A DNA stretch of 10,933 nucleotides, from assembly GCA_964587655.1 (NCBI GenBank), contig CAZPMT010000161.1, forward strand, positions 1-10,933, read 5' to 3'. The stretch comes from CAZPMT01 sp964587655 (GTDB lineage Bacteria > Hydrogenedentota > Hydrogenedentia > Hydrogenedentales > SLHB01). How positions within the stretch are numbered: the first letter of the stretch is position 1; every line of letters begins with the position of its first letter. Both the position numbers and the translations under genes were made by a program. Of this stretch, positions 6,437 through 10,933 are shown piece after piece. A model generated the notes under the pieces. That model saw only the letters and a list, made by a program, of their open reading frames with translations. It searched no databases and was not told the DNA's origin.

Positions 6437-8446
6437 TCAACCGCGGAGGCCGGTCTCCGCATAAGCAATATCGAGAACGCGATCCGAGAATAACATTCGC
6501 AGATCGGGCAGGTCGAATTCCTTCAACACGCCGTGCACGAGCATCGCCGGCGTGAAGTCCGTGCGGTACAACTCGGTCCGAACGACGCTCTCAAAGGATT
6601 CCAGCAGATCTTCGATATGGGCTTCGGTAACCCGCGCGTCCAGGGCCGCGGCCAGATATCCCCGCAACGAAGCCTCCAATCCGGTCACAGTTTGTCGGGG
6701 TTTGACAAACTGTGCGGAAAGCCGAATCGTATCGTACGCCGCTTCGTCGTGCAGGTAGTCGATGGCCCGGATGACGTCGAATACGCGCATGCCCAGCAGC
6801 GATTCTCCGAGGCAGTACGCGCTCCACGCGAACCAGCCTTCCGTGTTGAAGAAGGTCATGGGAAACTCGCTCGGATATGAATTGACGGGATGCGGCGCGA
6901 CGGCCCCCACCCCGCGAACGTCGAAAACGAACAGGTCCCCGCCGGAGCGAACGCGCTCCCGGAAATCTTCTAAGAGCTGTTCGATGCATTGTGTCCCGCC
7001 TTCCGACAAGCAAAGCGTCACCTTACGCGCGCGTTCAGGCGCGCGACGCAACAGACATCCGCATACCATGATGTCCGGTTCGCTGCAAAAAAGGATCGAG
7101 TCGGCACGGACGCCATCCACTTCCTGTTCCCGCAGGGTCCTCGGGTAAAGCGGCGCTCTGTTCTCAAGCCGTTCCCGTATTCCGAGGGCGGACGCCACTC
7201 GTTGGCGCAAGGATTCAGGGTCCGGAGAGGAGTTTCTCCGCGGAATCGCGTCCAGGTTCAGGTGATACGGCGTTCGATGTTCCGGGAGGTCCGTCAGGAC
7301 GTGCCCCTTCCGCGTGCACCACAGCGACTCGTCGGGCAGAGTCTCGATCTCTTCATCGGCGGGACTGACAAAGTCGGGCGCATTCCCCTGGAGATGCTCC
7401 CGGAACCAGTTGACCGCCGCTTGACGCAGTTCCCGGCAATACGCGTGTCGGCCCGGAGCGAATACGCGCGCTACGGCCGTCTCGCTGCCCAGCAGCCCGT
7501 AGATCCGCCGCAGCCGCTCGTACGTCAGGTCCGTGCCCTCGGGGTTGAAGAAATCCGAGGCAACGGCGCCGATGAGCAAGGGACGCGGCGCGAACGGAAT
7601 GAAGAAGTCGTCGAAGTTGATTCCGTTGCGGGTCATTGCGAACTGGAGTTGCTCGCAGTCCTGGGGCTGCCCAGTCAAGAAGTAGTGTTCGCGCGACGTG
7701 ACGTAGGTGCACGGCGCCGCCGCTTTGACCCGGGGATCGCCCGACATGCACACGAGACTGGTCTGCGTTCCTCCGCCTGAATTGCCAGTCACTCCGATGC
7801 GCTCCGGGTCCACCTCGGGCCGCGATTGCAGATAGTCGATTCCGCGGAGAGCATCTATCAGAAAGTACCGGGCGACGTTCGTGCCGGTGAGGATGCACTG
7901 TTGTCCCTGATAGCTGTGCTCCGTGGTGCCCCACTCGATTGCCATCTTTCCCGTATCGGGATCAAGATGCGTTACCCGCTCGCCTTGCCCGGTGGGATCC
8001 GTTGCAAGCACAACAAACCCGTTCGTCGCGAGATCGTGACACGCGCGCTGATACTCTGGCGCGCCTTTCGCCTCGCGATGATGTCCGCTGAGAAACAGGA
8101 TGCCGGGCGCGGGCCGGTCGAGGCGTTCGGGCACATAGAGCAGTGCCGTGACGTATGCGCCCGGGAGGCTCTCGAAGATGATCTTCTCAATACAGTACCC
8201 GCCGCGTTCGACGCAACCGATCACCCGCGCATTCAACGCGCCTCCGCTCTCGGGAAGGCCGCCCAGTGACTCCAGGAAGGTGTTGCGAATGTAGTCCCCG
8301 CGTTGGCGGATGTCATCGGGGCTTCTCATGGCGGACTTCAGAGCCGTGTGGGCATCGAGCGCCGCGAAAGTCTTGGCGCGCAGATGCTCCCAAAGCTGCA
8401 TGCCCACATTGGCATAGCCGTCCAGGAAAGGTCCGAATGCCTCCAC
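6437..8446 (-). CDS. Large two-domain alpha/beta hydrolase, acetylxylan-esterase-like, interrupted in frame by a palindromic repeat
   Basis: From the GTG at 8446 this protein has 669 residues. The N-terminal half is an alpha/beta hydrolase with a clear nucleophile elbow, GVTGNSGGGTQ (Ser223). A likely His334 sits in FAPGRHAYCREL, and Asp298 (ASDFFNPEGT) is a candidate acid. DPTGQGER (150-157) and FLSGHHREAKG match acetylxylan-esterase-like enzymes. The C-terminal half (about 440-669) repeats an alpha/beta-hydrolase outline, with an elbow-like LGESLLGMR around 546-554, and ends in conserved-looking FDLPDLRMLFSDRV. The probable role is ester cleavage on polysaccharides or related substrates. 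No signal peptide is visible. Residues 578-587 (AQFVKPRQTV) are encoded by a copy of the 29-bp palindrome found elsewhere in the window. A TTG at 8509 would overlap the upstream gene. The GTG is preferred because GGGAGGT (complement of 8457-8463) lies between the two genes. This start is probable, not certain. Confidence 0.82.
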   Translation of the reverse strand: MEAFGPFLDGYANVGMQLWEHLRAKTFAALDAHTALKSAMRSPDDIRQRGDYIRNTFLESLGGLPESGGALNARVIGCVERGGYCIEKIIFESLPGAYVTALLYVPERLDRPAPGILFLSGHHREAKGAPEYQRACHDLATNGFVVLATDPTGQGERVTHLDPDTGKMAIEWGTTEHSYQGQQCILTGTNVARYFLIDALRGIDYLQSRPEVDPERIGVTGNSGGGTQTSLVCMSGDPRVKAAAPCTYVTSREHYFLTGQPQDCEQLQFAMTRNGINFDDFFIPFAPRPLLIGAVASDFFNPEGTDLTYERLRRIYGLLGSETAVARVFAPGRHAYCRELRQAAVNWFREHLQGNAPDFVSPADEEIETLPDESLWCTRKGHVLTDLPEHRTPYHLNLDAIPRRNSSPDPESLRQRVASALGIRERLENRAPLYPRTLREQEVDGVRADSILFCSEPDIMVCGCLLRRAPERARKVTLCLSEGGTQCIEQLLEDFRERVRSGGDLFVFDVRGVGAVAPHPVNSYPSEFPMTFFNTEGWFAWSAYCLGESLLGMRVFDVIRAIDYLHDEAAYDTIRLSAQFVKPRQTVTGLEASLRGYLAAALDARVTEAHIEDLLESFESVVRTELYRTDFTPAMLVHGVLKEFDLPDLRMLFSDRVLDIAYAETGLRG
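6686..6714. repeat. 29-bp dispersed palindrome, copy C, inside the hydrolase coding sequence
   Basis: The arms CACAGTTTGTC (6686-6696) and GACAAACTGTG (6704-6714) flank the loop GGGGTTT, matching copies A and B. The element lies wholly inside the minus-strand hydrolase gene and is read through as AQFVKPRQTV without breaking the frame. Five of its six frames have no stop codon; only the + strand frame beginning at the third base has a TGA. Confidence 0.92.
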
Positions 8447-8468
8447 GTTGAGGGATACCTCCCACGTT

Positions 8469-8780
8469 CTATGCGCGAACGCTTCCCGAGAGGCGCTCGA
8501 GATCCTCAATCCTGACTCCGAAACCTGCGTCGAAGACCGATCCCATGAGGGAGGCGAGTTTCTTTAGGTAAGGCGCTTTCATATGGGTATCTTTCGCGGC
8601 TTCGTCCGCGTAGACTTCGTAGAACACGAATTCGCCCGGGCTTCCGGACGCCGTGTGGGCGACGTAGGCCAGAGCGCCGGCCTCATTCGCCTCGACGGCC
8701 GCCACCATATCCTTGATCGCTTCCGCAGCCTCCGCTTCTTTCCCCGGCAGCGCCTTCAAACGCGCGATGAACGTGACCAT
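8469..8780 (-). CDS. ABM-domain monooxygenase (YgiN-like putative quinol monooxygenase)
   Basis: This 103-residue protein fits the small dimeric antibiotic-biosynthesis-monooxygenase (ABM) fold, whose members act on quinols or similar aromatic substrates without metal or flavin cofactors. Visible marks are the opening strand MVTFIARLKALPGKE, a central helix, the strand GEFVFYEVYADEAAKDTH (49-66), and the helix APYLKKLASLM. AAAGGAG (complement of 8787-8793) lies six bases before the ATG. It is the first gene of the minus-strand operon and ends 22 bases before the hydrolase start. Sharing an operon with a quinone-reductase-like enzyme hints at quinone/quinol chemistry, as in the YgiN-MdaB pair of E. 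coli, but this is inference. Some ABM proteins instead degrade heme or have no known activity. Confidence 0.85.
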   Translation of the reverse strand: MVTFIARLKALPGKEAEAAEAIKDMVAAVEANEAGALAYVAHTASGSPGEFVFYEVYADEAAKDTHMKAPYLKKLASLMGSVFDAGFGVRIEDLERLSGSVRA

Positions 8781-8809
8781 GTGTTTCTCCTTTCGTAAAC
8801 AGCGCCACC

Positions 8810-8838
8810 AAGATAGCCCATGCCGCGGTCTTGTTCAA
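8810..8838 (-). promoter_or_regulatory. Probable promoter of the three-gene minus-strand operon
   Basis: Read on the minus strand, TTGAAC (complement of 8833-8838) and TATCTT (complement of 8810-8815) are separated by exactly 17 bases, and each matches the sigma-70 consensus at four of six positions. Transcription would begin near 8803, about 23 bases before the ATG, leaving room for little more than the ribosome binding site. Confidence 0.45.
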
Positions 8839-8889
8839 CTATCGTGAGCCCTGCTACCCCGCAAACCTGACGCAGGTCCCGCGGCTTCC

Positions 8890-8914
8890 GTAGGCGCGAC
8901 GTCCTCGTCGCGCC
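8890..8914. repeat. GTAG-hairpin (REP-type) singlet
   Basis: GTAG (8890-8893) stands at the foot of a perfect hairpin with arms GGCGCGACG (8893-8901) and CGTCGCGCC (8906-8914) and loop TCCT. The architecture equals that of the REP-type halves at 1208-1299, but the arms differ, so it would be a second REP class. No inverted partner is visible nearby. It lies between the divergent operon and rpsB. Confidence 0.6.
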
Positions 8915-8927
8915 AATTCAAAGAAAA

Positions 8928-8958
8928 CTTGCTTCAAGCAAGATTCGTGTGCTACCTT
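8928..8958 (+). promoter_or_regulatory. Possible rpsB promoter overlapping a 15-base palindrome
   Basis: TTGCTT (8929-8934) and TACCTT (8953-8958) are 18 bases apart and could serve as -35 and -10 boxes. The -35 overlaps a palindrome, CTTGCTT (8928-8934) and AAGCAAG (8936-8942), which could be an operator. Both are weak calls. Confidence 0.3.
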
Positions 8959-8978
8959 GATGTGCTTTTCAACTTACA

Positions 8979-9041
8979 GGGGTTTCGTCCTGCAGCAAGG
9001 CTTGGGTGTCCGCTGTGTTGGCGGATTGGCCGTGAAACCCC
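8979..9041 (+). promoter_or_regulatory. Candidate structured leader of the rpsB mRNA
   Basis: GGGGTTTC (8979-8986) pairs perfectly with GAAACCCC (9034-9041), enclosing a smaller stem CCGC (9010-9013) / GCGG (9021-9024). The closed structure ends 13 bases before the ribosome binding site (9055-9060). Ribosomal protein S2 represses its own operon through an mRNA leader in some bacteria, so this could be such a site. No known leader family is recognised here. Confidence 0.35.
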
Positions 9042-9066
9042 GAGGCAAAACCCAAAGGAGTATGGT

Positions 9067-9906
9067 ATGCCTATCGTAACCATGCAGCAACTGCTGGAGT
9101 CCGGAATTCACTTCGGCCACCAGACCCGTCGCTGGAATCCGAAAATGGCGCGTTACATCTTCGGCCAGCGAAACGGCATCTACATCATCGACCTCCAAAA
9201 GACCCTGCGCCAGATCAAGAACGCCTACGTCTGCGTGCGCGACGTCGTCGCGGAAGGCGGCCACGTCTTGTTCGTGGGCACCAAGAAGCAGGCCAGAGAA
9301 GCCGTGTCCCGCGAAGCCGGGCGATGCGGCATGTACTACGTCAACAACCGTTGGCTTGGCGGCACCCTTACAAACTGGGAGACCATCCGCCAGAGCATCC
9401 GAAAACTCGAGCAGCTCGAAGAGCAGGAGTCCAGCGGTCAACTGGATGCGCGCTTCACGAAGAAAGAGGCCATCCAGGCCCGCAAACAGATCGCCAAGAT
9501 GCTGGAGAACCTCAGCGGCATCAAGAAGATGCCCGGTCTCCCGCAAGCCATCTTCGTCATCGACGCGAAAAAGGAAGCCATCGCGGTGCGCGAAGCGAAA
9601 CGCTGCGGCATCCCGTGCATCGGCGTTGTCGACACCAACTGCGATCCCGACGTGGTTCCGATTCCGATCCCCGGCAACGACGACGCTATTCGCGCCGTCG
9701 GTCTATTCTGCTCCATCGTCGCCGACGCCGTCATGGAAGGGCGCATGAAGGCCGACAAGATCCTTGTGGACGAAGAGCGCGAGCAGCGGCAGCGCAGACA
9801 GCAGCCGCAGCGAATCGAGGAAGCCCCCGCCGAGATAACGGCTCCTTCCGATGAGACCGAAACACCGGCTGACGTTGAAGACGACAAAGACGAGAGGGAG
9901 ATATAG
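9067..9906 (+). CDS. rpsB: 30S ribosomal protein S2
   Basis: This is 30S ribosomal protein S2, which binds late at the junction of the head and body of the small subunit. Family blocks are clear: MQQLLESGIHFGHQTRRWNP (6-25), FVGTKKQA (69-76), VNNRWLGGTLTNW (92-104), DTNCDPD (189-195) and IPGNDDAIRA (201-210). The frame is open back to 8929, but AAGGAG at 9055-9060, six bases before the ATG at 9067, and the normal S2 N-terminus fix the start. At 279 residues it is longer than the usual 240 or so. The extra C-terminal 40 residues are low-complexity: first Gln/Arg-rich (RQRRQQPQR), then strongly acidic. tsf follows after three bases, the standard rpsB-tsf arrangement. Confidence 0.98.
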   Translation: MPIVTMQQLLESGIHFGHQTRRWNPKMARYIFGQRNGIYIIDLQKTLRQIKNAYVCVRDVVAEGGHVLFVGTKKQAREAVSREAGRCGMYYVNNRWLGGTLTNWETIRQSIRKLEQLEEQESSGQLDARFTKKEAIQARKQIAKMLENLSGIKKMPGLPQAIFVIDAKKEAIAVREAKRCGIPCIGVVDTNCDPDVVPIPIPGNDDAIRAVGLFCSIVADAVMEGRMKADKILVDEEREQRQRRQQPQRIEEAPAEITAPSDETETPADVEDDKDEREI

Positions 9907-9909
9907 GTT

Positions 9910-10581
9910 ATGGCGTTTACGGCAAGAGACGTCCAAGCCCTGCGCGAACGAACCGGCGCGGGCATGATGGACTGCAAGAAAGCATTGACGGAAACTAACG
10001 GCGACATGGAAGCCGCCGTGAAATGGCTCCGCGAGCACGGTATCGCGCAGTCCGCCAAACGCGCGGGCCGCATCGCCTGCGAAGGCGCCGTTGCTTCCTA
10101 CATACACCTCGGCGGGAAGATCGGTGTCTTGGCCGAGATCAACTGCGAGACCGATTTTGCTGGCCGCTCCGAGCCCTTCCAGACCTTCTGCAAAGATATC
10201 TGCCTTCAGATCTGCTCCAGTTCGCCGCGCTGGGTCCATCGTGAAGACGTACCCCAGGGCGAGATCGACGCGGAAAAGGCGATATATCTTGTCCGGGCGC
10301 GTGAGACCGGAAAGCCCGAGAATGTACTCGGTAAGATCGTCGGCGGCATGGTCAACAAGTGGCTCAAAGAAGTCTGCCTCATGGAACAGGAGTTCGTGAG
10401 GGACGAGGGCAAGAAGCGGACCATCGAAGAACTCACGAAGGAATTCAGTGGAATCCTCGGCGAGAAAGTCGACATCCGGCGTTTTGTCCGCTTCCAACTC
10501 GGCGAAGGCATTGACAAGCCACAGTCCGACCTCGCCGAGGAAGTTGCGAAGTCCGTGGCGGAAGCATCGGCGGAGCGCTGA
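9910..10581 (+). CDS. tsf: Translation elongation factor Ts
   Basis: EF-Ts is the nucleotide exchange factor that releases GDP from EF-Tu. The N-terminal UBA-like EF-Tu contact region spans residues 5-40, with LRERTGAGMMDCKKAL (11-26). The core shows NCETDF (78-83), where TDF is the conserved Tu-contact motif, followed by AGR instead of the more usual VAR/VAK. LMEQEFVRD (157-165) and RFVRFQLGEGI (191-201) complete the family pattern. At 223 residues it is the compact type with a single dimerisation half, shorter than the E. coli protein (283). GGGAG at 9896-9900, inside the end of rpsB, lies nine bases before the ATG. It is co-transcribed with rpsB upstream and pyrH downstream. Confidence 0.97.
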   Translation: MAFTARDVQALRERTGAGMMDCKKALTETNGDMEAAVKWLREHGIAQSAKRAGRIACEGAVASYIHLGGKIGVLAEINCETDFAGRSEPFQTFCKDICLQICSSSPRWVHREDVPQGEIDAEKAIYLVRARETGKPENVLGKIVGGMVNKWLKEVCLMEQEFVRDEGKKRTIEELTKEFSGILGEKVDIRRFVRFQLGEGIDKPQSDLAEEVAKSVAEASAER

Positions 10582-10587
10582 CCTCGA

Positions 10588-10933
10588 ATGGCACGGCCCA
10601 AGTTCAAGCGGATCCTACTCAAACTCAGCGGAGAAGCCCTGCAGGGGAACGACTCCGGTGGAATCGATTTCAAGACCCTCGCGCGTTTCGCCGCCGAAAT
10701 CAAGCAAGTCCACGACATGGGCGTCGAGATAGGTTTGGTGGTCGGGGGCGGCAACATTTTCCGCGGCGCCAGCACCGCGAAAACGGGGGTTGACCGCCCT
10801 ACCGGCGATTACATGGGCATGCTCGCGACCGTCATCAACGCACTGGCCATCCAGGCGGTCCTTGAGTCGCACGGGGTTCCGACGCGCGTGCTCACCGCCA
10901 TAGAAATGCGGCCCGTCGCCGTCGACGTGGCCG
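10588..10933 (+). CDS. pyrH: UMP kinase, 5' part only (cut by the window end)
   Basis: This begins UMP kinase, the bacterial hexameric amino-acid-kinase-family enzyme that converts UMP to UDP in pyrimidine nucleotide synthesis. Only the first 115 codons are present, open to the end of the window. Diagnostic blocks are ILLKLSGEAL (9-18), the phosphate-binding loop VVGGGNIFRG (51-60) and DYMGMLATVINALAIQ (74-89). The ATG lies six bases after the tsf stop, with GGAG at 10572-10575 inside tsf. The order rpsB-tsf-pyrH is standard in bacteria, and frr would be expected next. Confidence 0.96.
   Translation, partial: MARPKFKRILLKLSGEALQGNDSGGIDFKTLARFAAEIKQVHDMGVEIGLVVGGGNIFRGASTAKTGVDRPTGDYMGMLATVINALAIQAVLESHGVPTRVLTAIEMRPVAVDVA

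Noticed and set aside
6989..7780. 263-codon plus-strand open frame opposite the hydrolase
   Set aside because: It is a high-GC shadow of the hydrolase gene, with arginine-rich composition and no recognisable motif. The same applies to the minus-strand frames at 1503-2294, 3035-3700 and 9703-10497.
8447..8509. TTG start of the hydrolase at 8509
   Set aside because: It would overlap the upstream ABM gene by 41 bases, and the extra residues do not look like part of the fold. A GTG at 8446 has GGGAGGT 11 bases upstream and lies just after the ABM stop.
8929..9066. N-terminal extension of S2 from an ATG at 8929
   Set aside because: The added 46 residues are not S2-like, there is no ribosome binding site, and the ATG at 9067 has AAGGAG at ideal spacing.

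Overview
This window of about 59-60% GC (estimated by eye) looks like chromosomal DNA from an uncultured or poorly studied free-living bacterium. Three traits suggest the Planctomycetota / Verrucomicrobiota / Hydrogenedentota neighbourhood: a Gly-Glu repeat linker in a secreted lipoprotein, a large two-domain acetylxylan-esterase-like hydrolase, and many dispersed palindromic repeats. This placement is an inference from style, not a database result.

Layout. (1) Bases 1-3802 form a multiheme cytochrome region on the + strand. It holds a secreted tetraheme cytochrome (237-803) with its own terminator, a 579-base repeat-rich gap, and a decaheme OmcA/MtrC-type outer-surface lipoprotein cytochrome (1383-3743) followed by a 16-bp-arm terminator. 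Together they suggest periplasmic and cell-surface electron transfer, but no porin (MtrB) or MtrA partner lies in the window. (2) Bases 3947-5383 encode a six-transmembrane sensor histidine kinase with no adjacent response regulator. (3) Bases 8780 down to 5424 form a compact three-gene minus-strand operon: a YgiN-like ABM-domain monooxygenase, a large alpha/beta hydrolase, and a quinone-oxidoreductase-like MDR enzyme, probably read from a promoter near 8810-8838. (4) Bases 9067-10933 are the conserved housekeeping cluster rpsB-tsf-pyrH (pyrH is cut by the window end), divergent from the operon.

The most interesting signal is in the repeats. A 29-bp palindrome (11-bp arms, 7-base loop) occurs three times. 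Two copies lie in the gap before the decaheme gene. The third lies inside the hydrolase coding sequence, where it adds an in-frame peptide AQFVKPRQTV. This resembles the protein-invading palindromic elements described in Rickettsia. A second kind of repeat carries a GTAG foot followed by a hairpin, which is the architecture of REP sequences mobilised by RAYT (TnpA-REP) enzymes. One example is a 92-bp inverted pair (REPIN-like, 1208-1299) and another is a singlet with unrelated arms (8890-8914). No RAYT gene is in the window.
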